Shown here: piece by piece, positions 9,124 through 19,986 of the stretch
Position numbering within the stretch: the stretch's first letter is position 1
Layout of the letters: each line of letters opens with the position of its first letter
Source of the DNA: Paenibacillus pasadenensis
Lineage (GTDB): Bacteria > Bacillota > Bacilli > Paenibacillales > Paenibacillaceae
Direction of reading: 5' to 3'
DNA: 64,000 bases
Assembly (NCBI RefSeq): GCF_023715725.1
Contig: NZ_JAMBOT010000002.1
Coordinates: 124,001-188,000, forward strand
Made by a program: the position numbers and the translations under genes
Notes under the pieces: model-generated
Told to the model about the DNA's origin: nothing
The model's input: only the letters and a program-made list of their open reading frames with translations
The model's database searches: none

Positions 9124-9993
9124 ATGGAATACACAATCTACATGGATGAGTCAAACGACGAGGGAGCGTATTTTGGCAACTTCTATGGTGGTGCACTCAT
9201 CAGATCCACAGACATTGATAAAGTAACCGAATCGATAAAAGCGTTGAAAAGTGAACTAAACTGTTTGGGAGAAGTTAAATGGGGCAAGGTAACTCTAAAT
9301 TATTTGGAAAAATACATTGCCTTAATGGATTATTTCTTTACTTTGATTGAACAAGATATTGTAAAAATTCGTATCATGTTCACTCAAAACTACCGACAAC
9401 CTACCAACCTTTCTTTAGATCAAAGGGCTAAAGAGTATGAATTACTTTATTATCAATTTTTTAAACATGCCTTTGGACTGAAATACTGTAATCCTAACTC
9501 CTTTCTCCCAGTGAAACTCAGAATATATTTCGATGAACTACCAGTTTCAAAACAAAAGGCCTCTGATTTTAAAGATTTTATTACGAATATCCCTAATACC
9601 AGGGATTTTAGTATGGCGAATATAAAGATTAATAAAGAAGACGTAACAGAGGTCAGGTCTCATAATCACGAGATTATGCAATTAATGGACATAGTTCTGG
9701 GGTCAATGTATTTCAAGCTTAATAATCTTCATTTAGTTAAACCAGAAGGGCAAAGACTTAGGGGAAAGAAAACCATTGCGAAAGAAAAGTTATACAAATA
9801 TATTAACTCTAGAATACGGGGAATTTATCCAGGATTTAACGTCGGAGTTTCGACAGGCATAACTGATCTTGCTGATAGATGGAATCATCCGTATCGTCAT
9901 TGGCTCTTTATTCCCAGTGAATTTAGAATAATGCCTGAATACTCAAAAAAACAAAAAAATAGCGGCCCCATCTCTCCTACGTCAATGGCCTAA
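9124..9993 (+). CDS. DUF3800 family protein
   Basis: 289 residues; ATG 9124 follows AAAGGGGGG. The start reads Y-T-I-Y-M-D-E-S (D8-E9-S10), the hallmark of DUF3800, which has an RNase H-like fold with acidic catalytic residues. Further family signs are I-Y-F-D-E-L-P near 138 and Q-L-M-D-I-V-L-G-S near 187. DUF3800 genes often sit near phage or defence loci, but no biochemical role is firmly established. The gene is strikingly AT-rich, with many A/T-ending codons, against a GC-rich background, which suggests recent acquisition. It stands alone, with a terminator behind it. Confidence 0.85.
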   Translation: MEYTIYMDESNDEGAYFGNFYGGALIRSTDIDKVTESIKALKSELNCLGEVKWGKVTLNYLEKYIALMDYFFTLIEQDIVKIRIMFTQNYRQPTNLSLDQRAKEYELLYYQFFKHAFGLKYCNPNSFLPVKLRIYFDELPVSKQKASDFKDFITNIPNTRDFSMANIKINKEDVTEVRSHNHEIMQLMDIVLGSMYFKLNNLHLVKPEGQRLRGKKTIAKEKLYKYINSRIRGIYPGFNVGVSTGITDLADRWNHPYRHWLFIPSEFRIMPEYSKKQKNSGPISPTSMA

Positions 9994-10091
9994 GTGGAAC
10001 TTAAGCGTTCGGAGAAGACAGAGCCTCATAATGAGAATATAACTTTATTGGTGGAAAAAAGCAACACAATATCTTAAATTCTAAGAAATCT

Positions 10092-10122
10092 AACCCATCC
10101 GCATTAGGATGGGATTCTTTTT
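10092..10122 (+). terminator. Terminator of DUF3800 gene
   Basis: cccatcc-gcatta-ggatggg stem followed by attcttttt. It lies about 100 bases after the DUF3800 stop and before the opposing gene at 10168. Confidence 0.8.
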
Positions 10123-10167
10123 GTCAACAAGTTATTTTGCCTTGATGACTTTATGATCGCTGGAGTT

Positions 10168-10698
10168 CTATTCGCTCATCTTGATTGGAACCCAGACCTC
10201 GCTAATTACGTCTCCGCCAGAGCTTCCGTCATTCAGATAGATCTCAAGCTCCGGCCCGCCCGCATGCTCGTACCCTGTAGAAGGGAACCATTCGGAGTAA
10301 ATGCGTAGGGTAACGGATTGGATGGATTCCGGCAGAGGGCCGACTGCGGTGAATACCGCCCAGGTGGAGGCCGGAACCTCACGCTCGACGTATTCGGCTC
10401 CATTATGCTCATACGGCTCGGCAATCGTTCCGGAGGGAGCTTCTACTGCGATCATGTAGCGTAAGAGCGTGCCTCCTTCCTTGTCGGACGCGGAGTCGGG
10501 AACCATTTTGAAATCGGTACAGGCTCCGATTAATGGAGCGCCGGGATTAAAGCCAAGCACCCGGTCAATCGTGCCGTTAGGTCCGCTCTCCTGCCAAAAC
10601 TGCGGAATGCGCCGAAAATTTTCGCCGTTTTCACAGCTTACAACGATGGACGCACCGGCAATGGAGAAGGCGTCTCTTTTTTCAATCCGATAGTTCAT
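10168..10698 (-). CDS. GyrI-like / AraC effector-binding domain protein
   Basis: 176 residues from ATG 10698; AAGGGAG sits about 6 bases upstream on the minus strand, whereas the ATG at 10719 has none. The sequence M-N-Y-R-I-E-K-R-D-A-F-S-I-A-G and later E-W-F-P-S-T-G-Y-E plus P-E-L-E-I-Y fit the GyrI-like small-molecule-binding fold, the C-terminal part of many AraC and MerR regulators, here without any DNA-binding domain. Stand-alone proteins of this type bind hydrophobic or cationic small molecules. Probably cytosolic; ligand unknown. Confidence 0.8.
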   Translation of the reverse strand: MNYRIEKRDAFSIAGASIVVSCENGENFRRIPQFWQESGPNGTIDRVLGFNPGAPLIGACTDFKMVPDSASDKEGGTLLRYMIAVEAPSGTIAEPYEHNGAEYVEREVPASTWAVFTAVGPLPESIQSVTLRIYSEWFPSTGYEHAGGPELEIYLNDGSSGGDVISEVWVPIKMSE

Positions 10699-10779
10699 TT
10701 CAACTTCTCCCTTCATCAATCATCTTATCGCATGAGGCTGGAGTCAGCCTGATTTGAAATGCTGCTGCCGGACAGACGG

Positions 10780-11262
10780 CTAACAGCCGAGCAGACGGCG
10801 GTACAGCTTGATTACGCTGAAATGCATGCCTTCGTGATACAGGCCCAGCGTCAAAAATTGTCTCGGTGTTGATAGCGTAATGCCGGTTGACGTCGTATAA
10901 GGAGGGACGGGCTCGTCCAGTCTGCCGTCCAGCGCTGTTCTAAGCCGCTCCGGCTGCTCGGACAGCAGCTCCTTTAGCTCTGGCAAAGAAGGAACACGCG
11001 GCGTCTCCTGCCAGTCCGCTGGCGAAGTGCCAAACTCAAATTGCGCCTTGAAGCCGTCCGGCAGCAGCATCGGCAATTGGGGAGACTGAAGGGCAAAACG
11101 CTCCAGCACGGCGTAAATATGCCCGGCATTCCAGCGGATGGAGTTGCGGAAGCCGGAAGGGATGAGGTCGGCTTGCTCCTCGTTTAACCCCTCCAATTGT
11201 TTCAAGGTAAAGCTCCGAATCGAAGTCAGTTGATCCAAAATGGGCTCTAGCTTGTCTGTCAT
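10780..11262 (-). CDS. DinB-family protein
   Basis: 160 residues from ATG 11262 with AAAGGAGA upstream. A four-helix DinB/YfiT-like bundle is indicated by W-N-A-G-H-I-Y (H48) and Y-H-E-G-M-H (H143, H147), the three histidines that bind a metal in this family. Many members are metal-dependent thiol S-transferases; B. subtilis DinB is DNA-damage induced. The exact reaction is unknown. It is transcribed toward the GyrI-like gene, 81 bases away, so the two may form a small operon. Confidence 0.85.
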   Translation of the reverse strand: MTDKLEPILDQLTSIRSFTLKQLEGLNEEQADLIPSGFRNSIRWNAGHIYAVLERFALQSPQLPMLLPDGFKAQFEFGTSPADWQETPRVPSLPELKELLSEQPERLRTALDGRLDEPVPPYTTSTGITLSTPRQFLTLGLYHEGMHFSVIKLYRRLLGC

Positions 11263-11350
11263 ATGTAAAGTCTCCTTTCAATATTAAACCTGTTTATCGG
11301 TAGTTCGGCATAATAGGCGCTAATCCTTTTCTGCATTTCCCTGCGCGGCA

Positions 11351-11399
11351 AAGGCCGCCCATGTGATTTGCCTCAGGCAATCCAAGCAGGGGCGGCCTC
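11351..11399. other. Nested hairpin between DinB and DUF2164 genes
   Basis: aggccgccc (11352-11360) pairs with gggcggcct (11390-11398), and an inner gattgcc/ggcaatc stem (one bulged T) fits inside. It lies upstream of both divergent genes, without a T-run, so a leader structure or operator is as likely as a terminator. Confidence 0.4.
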
Positions 11400-11454
11400 A
11401 GCGAGGTCCGATTATGATATGGTTATACTATCCCCAAATTAGAGGAGGCAAAGC

Positions 11455-11700
11455 ATGATTCCGATTAAAATTCCTTTGGAGCAGAAACAAATTGTTGCGG
11501 AAAGCTTACAGGACTACGCTAACCATGAATTGGATCTGAACATAGGCTCGATTGCCGCAGAAGGCTTGCTTGACCATCTGATTACCCAGCTTGCCCCGTA
11601 CCTGTATAACAAAGGGATCGAGGATGCAATAAGCCTTCTATCGCAGTGCATGGCTCAAGCAGAGGAAGATTTGCACTCGCTCAAACGCCCTTTGCGTTAA
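11455..11700 (+). CDS. DUF2164 family protein
   Basis: 81 residues; ATG 11455 follows GAGGAGG. The pattern I-P-x-E-Q-K, followed by D-L-N-I-G-S-I-A-A-E-G-L-L-D and P-Y-L-Y-N-K-G-I-E-D-A, is the DUF2164 signature. No function is established for this small, acidic, helical cytosolic family. It stands alone, converging with the GT2 gene 11 bases away. Confidence 0.85.
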   Translation: MIPIKIPLEQKQIVAESLQDYANHELDLNIGSIAAEGLLDHLITQLAPYLYNKGIEDAISLLSQCMAQAEEDLHSLKRPLR

Positions 11701-11711
11701 GAGTGAAAGCC

Positions 11712-12437
11712 TCAATCCCGCATGTGGGCGAGCTTCGCCCGCAGCTTGGGCCGATAATAGGCGCGGACCGATTCAAATTCGGGCCAGATGCGGGAAGTAT
11801 GTTTGATCGTTCCCATTTCGGAATGGCGCCGGTACAGCGTCAGCGGCTCGTTAATATAATGCATGCCGACGCCGTTTAAGGTGGTCCGCACCCATAAGTC
11901 GTAATCATGCGTGAACGGAAGGCTGGGATTAAACCAGCCGAGCGACTGAATCAGATGGCGCAGCATCATGACCGTGCAGCCGTTGACGGGGCAGTAGTCC
12001 TGCATAGCGGCGACAAAAGCTTTTTCTGTCGCAAACTTCATCGTTGCGCATGTCTGCGTAATGACTCCATTTTCGTCAATCAAATGAAAGTCCGTGAAGC
12101 TGAACTGAGCTTGCTTCTGCTCCATATAACGGACCTGCTTCTCCACCTTATCGGGAGTAAACAGATCATCGGAGCTAAGCCAGGTCACGTATTGGCCGGT
12201 GGCACATTGCATGCCGTAGTTAAGCGCGCTGGCGGTGCCGCCGTTCGCTTTGCTCAAGTAATTGATTTTGGACCGGTACGGCTTGATCAGCTGCTGGTTT
12301 TTCGTAGAACCGTCGTCAACTACGATGATTTCAATGTTGGGATAGGTCTGGTTGAGCGCACTTTCAATTGCACTCGCAATGTAAGGACAATTGTAAAACG
12401 GTATGACAACCGTAACTTTCGGCAGCATATCCGGCAT
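11712..12437 (-). CDS. Glycosyltransferase family 2
   Basis: 241 residues from ATG 12437 with GAGGTG upstream. GT-A fold: V-T-V-V-I-P-F-Y-N at 8-16, V-V-D-D-G-S near 40 (nucleotide-sugar binding) and the S-S-D-D motif near 89 (metal-binding DxD equivalent). It uses an activated sugar to extend a glycan in the cytosol; there are no membrane spans. It lies 127 bases downstream of the FabH-like gene on the same strand, so the two might be co-expressed and make a glycolipid or lipid-linked glycan, which is inference. Confidence 0.85.
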   Translation of the reverse strand: MPDMLPKVTVVIPFYNCPYIASAIESALNQTYPNIEIIVVDDGSTKNQQLIKPYRSKINYLSKANGGTASALNYGMQCATGQYVTWLSSDDLFTPDKVEKQVRYMEQKQAQFSFTDFHLIDENGVITQTCATMKFATEKAFVAAMQDYCPVNGCTVMMLRHLIQSLGWFNPSLPFTHDYDLWVRTTLNGVGMHYINEPLTLYRRHSEMGTIKHTSRIWPEFESVRAYYRPKLRAKLAHMRD

Positions 12438-12564
12438 TCACCTCGTTTTGTTCGGAAAAGCTCACTTCCCTATAATATGAAAATCGCTTCTCCGCCGGCA
12501 GAGACAAGTGCCGGAGGCCGCTAGCCCACTTTTTTATTAGCCCGCAGCCGAACGCCAGCCGCTG

Positions 12565-13584
12565 TTAAATAGCCCACCGCAGCAGCAATCCCGATTGAGT
12601 CAGCCCGCCGCCGAAGCCATGCAGAAGCACTAAGTGTCCGGCGCGCAGACGACCGTCCAGCACCGCTTCGCTTAAAGCAATTGGAATGGACGCAGCTGAG
12701 GTATTGCCGGTATGGGCCAAAGTTGTGACGGTACGCTGGAGCGGAATGCCCGTTTTTTCGCTGACGACTTCCAGTATGCGCATGTTCGGGTTATGCGGAG
12801 CGAACCAGTCCACCTCCGCAGGCGTTACCCCTGATGTCTCCAGGAAGCTGTTGATGCTGTCGGGAACCTTACTGATCGCCCAGCGGTAGACGGCGCGCCC
12901 GTTCTGGACAAGCTTGCCGCTCGGATCGATCGGGTGGCCGCCGATTCGGTCCGCCAGGCTGGAACGATACAGCTGATGTCCCTCGGAGCCGTCCGTAGCG
13001 GCAAAGGCGCTCAGCCAGGAAGGAGAGCTGCCCTCAGCTCCTGCTTCTACAAGAGCAGCGCCAGCGCCGTCGCCAAACAGAATGCAGGTCGTGCGGTCGG
13101 TGTAGTCCGTTATTTTCGAAAGCGTCTCGGCGCCGATCACGAGAATTTTGCGGAATGCCCCGGATGCAATCAGACCGCCCGCCATCTGCAGCGCAGTAAC
13201 ATAACCGGCGCAGGCAGCCGCAATATCCGCCGCTCCTGCTGCACGGATGCCAAACTCCGCCTGCACGCGCGCCGCCATTTGCGGAAAAAACGTGTCCGGT
13301 GTCGCTGTTGCGACGAGAATATAGTCTGCATCCTCAACCGTGACCTCGTAACGCTGCATCATATTCCGCACGGCGGCAAAACAAAGGTCGCTCGTAAACT
13401 CGCCCTCCGCTGCAATTCTTCTTTCCCGGATGCCCGTTCGCTGCACGATCCATTCGTCATTTGTATCGACCATTTGTTCCAGATCGGCATTAGTCAGAAT
13501 GCGCTGAGGGACATAAGCTCCAATTGCTGTTATCACCGCTGAGGTTTGGAATTTAGCTCCGCCGTTGTGGTGTGATACGCTCAT
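12565..13584 (-). CDS. fabH: Beta-ketoacyl-ACP synthase III (FabH-like)
   Basis: 339 residues from ATG 13584 with a strong AAGGAGGT site. Thiolase-fold KAS III: Cys125 in A-A-A-C-A-G, His264 in A-P-H-N-P-N and Asn294 in H-T-G-N-T-S make the Cys-His-Asn triad, and G-F-G-G-G-L-T closes the C-terminus. FabH condenses acyl-CoA with malonyl-ACP to start fatty acids. No fab genes surround it, and N129/L-x-A-G variations from housekeeping FabH suggest a paralog, possibly for branched or special acyl starters. Control by FapR is indicated by the operator over its promoter. Confidence 0.85.
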   Translation of the reverse strand: MSVSHHNGGAKFQTSAVITAIGAYVPQRILTNADLEQMVDTNDEWIVQRTGIRERRIAAEGEFTSDLCFAAVRNMMQRYEVTVEDADYILVATATPDTFFPQMAARVQAEFGIRAAGAADIAAACAGYVTALQMAGGLIASGAFRKILVIGAETLSKITDYTDRTTCILFGDGAGAALVEAGAEGSSPSWLSAFAATDGSEGHQLYRSSLADRIGGHPIDPSGKLVQNGRAVYRWAISKVPDSINSFLETSGVTPAEVDWFAPHNPNMRILEVVSEKTGIPLQRTVTTLAHTGNTSAASIPIALSEAVLDGRLRAGHLVLLHGFGGGLTQSGLLLRWAI

Positions 13585-13609
13585 AGAATAACCTCCTTGT
13601 TATCTGGTA

Positions 13610-13638
13610 TTAGTACCTGGTTCTAATTTTTTTATCAA
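13610..13638 (-). promoter_or_regulatory. FapR operator overlapping the fabH promoter
   Basis: TTAGTACCTGGTTCTAA (13610-13626) is a near-perfect palindrome matching the remembered Bacillus FapR operator (TTAGTACC...ACTAA type). On the minus strand it overlaps -10 TACTAA (13610-13615), 17 bases from -35 TTGATA (13633-13638). FapR binding released by malonyl-CoA is family knowledge; the site is read directly. Confidence 0.8.
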
Positions 13639-13696
13639 GCATACTCTTCCGCCTCTTAGCCGTCAAGCCAATCAAGAGTTTGTTAAAAAATAAAGG

Positions 13697-13725
13697 TTGT
13701 ATTTTGACGCCGAACTGCCTACGAT
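13697..13725 (+). promoter_or_regulatory. Possible sigma-A promoter of beta-galactosidase gene
   Basis: TTGTAT (13697-13702), 17-base spacer, TACGAT (13720-13725), about 58 bases before the lacZ-type start. Moderate consensus match only. Confidence 0.4.
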
Positions 13726-13783
13726 GGAAACGAACCTTATGTTTGTTGAAACCCATTTCATTGTAAGAGGAGCAGATGTATAA

Positions 13784-16825
<3,042 letters not shown>

Positions 16826-16828
16826 GGG

Positions 16829-16849
16829 GCAAACTTTGCTCGTTTGCCA
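16829..16849 (+). terminator. Short hairpin after beta-galactosidase
   Basis: ggcaaac and gtttgcc form a 7-bp stem just after the stop; no T-run follows, so termination is uncertain. Confidence 0.35.
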
Positions 16850-16942
16850 AGCTTTGTCCGGGATAACCCGATACCGCCATGGTGAAGCTAAAAGAGCCGT
16901 ATCCCGCAGTGGAGCGGACGCTCATTACATGGAGGTTTTTGA

Positions 16943-17974
16943 ATGAAACATCCCTGGAAAGTGCTTGCTGCCAGTGTTGTTCTGACTACGGCCCTTGCAG
17001 GATGCGGAGCAAACCATGGCGAGCTTGGCAACAAAAATATCCGCAACAACAATGTCGGCAATTACCGTTTGCTGGATAAACGTTTTGCCGACGACAACAT
17101 GAATGAAATGCATCGTAAAAACGGCACTCAGCTTAACGGAAACAACATTATCGGCAATCATAAAAATTATCGTCTTCAATCGGACGGCCATATCGCGACT
17201 TCCATCAAAAAAATCCCTGGCGTCCGTGATGCCTACGTCATGACGACGAACGACAATGCATACGTTGCGGTCGGCCTTAAAGGGAACAGCATTGTTGAGA
17301 GCACCCGCTCAGGCATGAGCGCATCGGATACGGGAAGGATGGGCGTCGGCAACAGCTCGATGAAAAGCCGGACCTATAACCGCATGGACAGCGGCGTCAA
17401 CCGTCTGGAAGCAGACATGAACCGTGGCGTCAATCGCCTGGAAACCGGTGTTGAGCGCGGCCTTAACCGGGCCGGAAACACGGTCGAACGCGGAATGAAC
17501 CGGGTTGGCGAAGGTGTGAACAAAGGTTTAAAATCTCTTGAACGCGGTATGAACGATATGCTGGATAACGGGATGGCGGACCGTTCGAACAATAACGGCT
17601 ACAAATCCTATTCCAACGGTTATAATTCATACGGCACCAGCGACGCTACAAACAACCGCGGAAAATTGGAGAACGGTTTGTCCGACAACAACAATATTTA
17701 CATGGACCGGGAGCTGAATTCTCAGTTCAAAGCTCAAGTAGCCGATGTAGTCCGCAAGGCTATGCCGGGCGTGGATAAAGTGTTTGTGTCTTCGAATCCT
17801 GAATTTGTAAGCCGGATGCAGGGATACCACAACGATGCTAACCAAGGCAATTCCATTCAAACTTACATGGCTGAATTTAACGCCATGGTTGACCGTATTT
17901 TCCCGAATGTTGACGATGGCAGCAACGGTATGGCCAAAAAACTGAGCGGCCGCGACGCTCACATTTTTAAGTAA
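16943..17974 (+). CDS. YhcN/YlaJ-type spore lipoprotein with 11-residue repeat insertion
   Basis: 343 residues; ATG 16943 with GGAGG upstream. Lipoprotein signal L-T-T-A-L-A-G-C (C21). A YhcN/YlaJ-like domain appears split: one part around 70-115 (I-K-K-I-P-G-V-R-D-A-Y-V) and one around 260-335 (M-P-G-V-D-K-V-F-V-S-S). Between them are five 11-residue repeats (151-205) of the form G-[VLM]-N-R-x-x-x-x-[VM]-[NE]-[RKD], then an N/S/Y-rich stretch. YhcN proteins sit in the spore inner membrane or forespore and affect germination. The repeats predict an amphipathic helix. Usual family members are much shorter. Confidence 0.8.
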   Translation: MKHPWKVLAASVVLTTALAGCGANHGELGNKNIRNNNVGNYRLLDKRFADDNMNEMHRKNGTQLNGNNIIGNHKNYRLQSDGHIATSIKKIPGVRDAYVMTTNDNAYVAVGLKGNSIVESTRSGMSASDTGRMGVGNSSMKSRTYNRMDSGVNRLEADMNRGVNRLETGVERGLNRAGNTVERGMNRVGEGVNKGLKSLERGMNDMLDNGMADRSNNNGYKSYSNGYNSYGTSDATNNRGKLENGLSDNNNIYMDRELNSQFKAQVADVVRKAMPGVDKVFVSSNPEFVSRMQGYHNDANQGNSIQTYMAEFNAMVDRIFPNVDDGSNGMAKKLSGRDAHIFK

Positions 17975-18009
17975 GCTACCGGAGTATTTATCATTACTCT
18001 GTTTATGAA

Positions 18010-18036
18010 TAAGCTTTGCGCTAGCGCACAAGCTTA
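18010..18036. repeat. Inverted repeat beside YhcN terminator
   Basis: ataagctt-tgcgct and agcgca-caagcttat pair with one bulge. It is immediately followed by the terminator hairpin; role unknown. Confidence 0.45.
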
Positions 18037-18039
18037 TCC

Positions 18040-18070
18040 AAAAAGCCGCCTCCCAGCAGGCGGCTTTTTG
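18040..18070 (+). terminator. Terminator of YhcN-type gene
   Basis: aaaaagccgcct-cccagc-aggcggcttttt perfect 12-bp stem with a T-run, 66 bases after the stop; usable in both directions. Confidence 0.9.
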
Positions 18071-18077
18071 CTGTCTT

Positions 18078-18252
18078 CATTATACGAAAAAGGTGGAGCG
18101 GAGCCCAAAGGTCGAGCCCGTAGAAGCGGCAGCGTTCGCCTTTGACGTCGGAATCCCACCGCTTAAGCGGTACAAATTCAGAGGAATCCGAGGTCAACAG
18201 CGATCGGAGGGCCGGCCTTTGGGCGCAGCGGAATTTCCTTTTTCGTATAATG
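18078..18252. mobile_element. 175-bp MITE-like imperfect palindrome
   Basis: The outermost 16 bp (cattatacgaaaaagg, 18078-18093) are exactly complementary to 18237-18252. Complementarity continues inward with interruptions (gcccaaagg against cctttgggc; ttgac-tcgga blocks) to a central 14-bp perfect palindrome, accgcttaagcggt. A CTT flanks each end, a possible 3-bp target duplication. There is no open frame of interest. It resembles a miniature inverted-repeat element or a repeated palindromic unit; copy number cannot be checked here. Apart from it and the two hairpins before it, the gap 17975-18372 shows nothing. Confidence 0.6.
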
Positions 18253-18372
18253 CTTCTGAGCAATAAGCCCGCCATCCCCCTTATCATTGACAAAAACAGC
18301 AAGTGCTATCAGTATGAATGACATATGGGCCGAAAGCGGTACCAATCTAATTTTTCGCCAGGAGGCAGCAGC

Positions 18373-19986
18373 ATGTACAAGCTCATTATTGCCGATGATG
18401 AAGCCGTCTTCCGCGAAGGCCTGATGAATACAATTGACTGGAACCGCCACGGCTTTGAGCTGATCGGCGACTGTACGAACGGCCGCGAAGCGCTGGAAGC
18501 GGTTCAGCAATTAAAGCCGGATCTGGTCATTACAGACATCAATATGCCGCATATCGACGGGCTCGAGCTTGCCGCCAGAATCGCCGATCAATTTCCCTAC
18601 ATTAAAATTATTATTGTCACAGGTTACGACCAATTCGATTACGCCCAGCAGGCGCTGCGCCTCAAGGTGCATGACTTTATTCTCAAGCCGATTACCGCGT
18701 TTGAAACGAGAGAGCTGCTTGACCGGGTCCGCGCACAAATGGATGAGGAGAAGCGGCAAAAGGAAGATCTCAGCCGGTTGCGAAGCCAGCTCAACCAAAG
18801 CCTCCCGCTGCTGCGGGAAAGGTTTCTGGAGCGGCTTGCCGTACACGGCGCGGGAGCAAAGGCGGCGAACGAGCGGCTTGATTATTTTGGCCTGCCGCGG
18901 CTGGAGGCTCCGCTGCTTGTAGCTCTGTTCGATTACGACGACAATACGCTTCGTTCCGATGCCGAGCCGGACCGGGAGCTGCTGCGTTTTGCAGGCTACA
19001 ACATTATTGAGGAAATTGTGCAGCGCGAGCACGGCGCGGTATTCCGCACTCGCGAGGACCGGATTGCGGCCATTTTTAGCGGGGGCCCGGCTGAGCTGCT
19101 GCACGAGCGGGCGGCCCGAATCGCGGAGGAAGCGCGTTACGGAATCGAACGTTATCTTGGTTATACGGTGACAGCCGGAATCGGCAGGACGGCCGAAACG
19201 ATGGAGGAGCTTCCGGACGGTTACCGCAGCGCTTCAACAGCGCTCGATTACCGATTTCAGTACGGCAAAAACCGCGTGCTCAGCATTATCGATTTAGAAG
19301 GCGCCTTTGCTTCAACGCCTGCCATGGGAGAGGAATGGAGCCGTTCGTTTGGCGCTGCGCTCAGATCGGGAGCCTCTCCTGAAATTACGGAGCTGATCGG
19401 CCGATTTGTGGAGCGCTTGAGGCAGTCCCGCGCGCCGCTTCAGGCTTGCCAGCTGGAAATCCAAAAGGCGCTCGTGCAGATGATGAGCATTATGCAGGAA
19501 ATTGGCGTTGGCGATGGCGGATTGGAAAGCGGAAGTCCGGTGCTGTTTACCGAGGTGTACCGGCTTGGAACGCTGGACGAGGTCGGCGATTGGTTATCCG
19601 GCGTCGCCTCAGCCGCTGGACTTGCGGCAGCTGACCACCGCAACCGGCTGAACCGCAGCCAGATCGGAAGGGCTTTGCTGTACATAGAAGAAAATTACGC
19701 GGAGGAGCGCATATCCTTGCAGGATATTTGCCGCTACGTGATGATGAGCACCAGCTATTTCAGTCAAATGTTCAAACAGGAAACTGGCGAGACGTTTGTC
19801 GAATATTTAACCCGTTACCGGATGACCAAGGCGAAGGAGCTGCTTGAAGATACCTCGCTGAAATTTTACGAAATTGCCGCTCGAGTCGGCTACAGCGACC
19901 CCAACTATTTCAGTCTGTGCTTCAAAAAACATGTCGGCCAGACGATGCGCGAATATCGCGAGCTGCAAACGAAGGATAACCGATGA
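18373..19986 (+). CDS. YesN-family response regulator with AraC-type DNA-binding domain
   Basis: 537 residues from ATG 18373, 7 bases after AGGAGG; the in-frame ATG at 18325 lacks a site. Receiver domain 1-120 with phospho-acceptor D55 in I-T-D-I-N-M-P; a long middle region (about 150-420); two AraC helix-turn-helix motifs at 435-530 (I-S-L-Q-D-I-C-R-Y-V-M-M-S-T-S-Y-F-S and I-A-A-R-V-G-Y-S-D-P-N-Y-F-S). Its stop overlaps the kinase start by 4 bases, so the two form one two-component system. It probably activates the sugar import genes that follow, for example at the palindrome 24177-24194; that target is inference. Confidence 0.92.
   Translation: MYKLIIADDEAVFREGLMNTIDWNRHGFELIGDCTNGREALEAVQQLKPDLVITDINMPHIDGLELAARIADQFPYIKIIIVTGYDQFDYAQQALRLKVHDFILKPITAFETRELLDRVRAQMDEEKRQKEDLSRLRSQLNQSLPLLRERFLERLAVHGAGAKAANERLDYFGLPRLEAPLLVALFDYDDNTLRSDAEPDRELLRFAGYNIIEEIVQREHGAVFRTREDRIAAIFSGGPAELLHERAARIAEEARYGIERYLGYTVTAGIGRTAETMEELPDGYRSASTALDYRFQYGKNRVLSIIDLEGAFASTPAMGEEWSRSFGAALRSGASPEITELIGRFVERLRQSRAPLQACQLEIQKALVQMMSIMQEIGVGDGGLESGSPVLFTEVYRLGTLDEVGDWLSGVASAAGLAAADHRNRLNRSQIGRALLYIEENYAEERISLQDICRYVMMSTSYFSQMFKQETGETFVEYLTRYRMTKAKELLEDTSLKFYEIAARVGYSDPNYFSLCFKKHVGQTMREYRELQTKDNR

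Noticed and set aside
18078..18252. Riboswitch or CRISPR-like array in the palindromic region
   Set aside because: No spaced direct repeats and no known aptamer pattern; end-to-end complementarity fits a MITE-like palindrome better.
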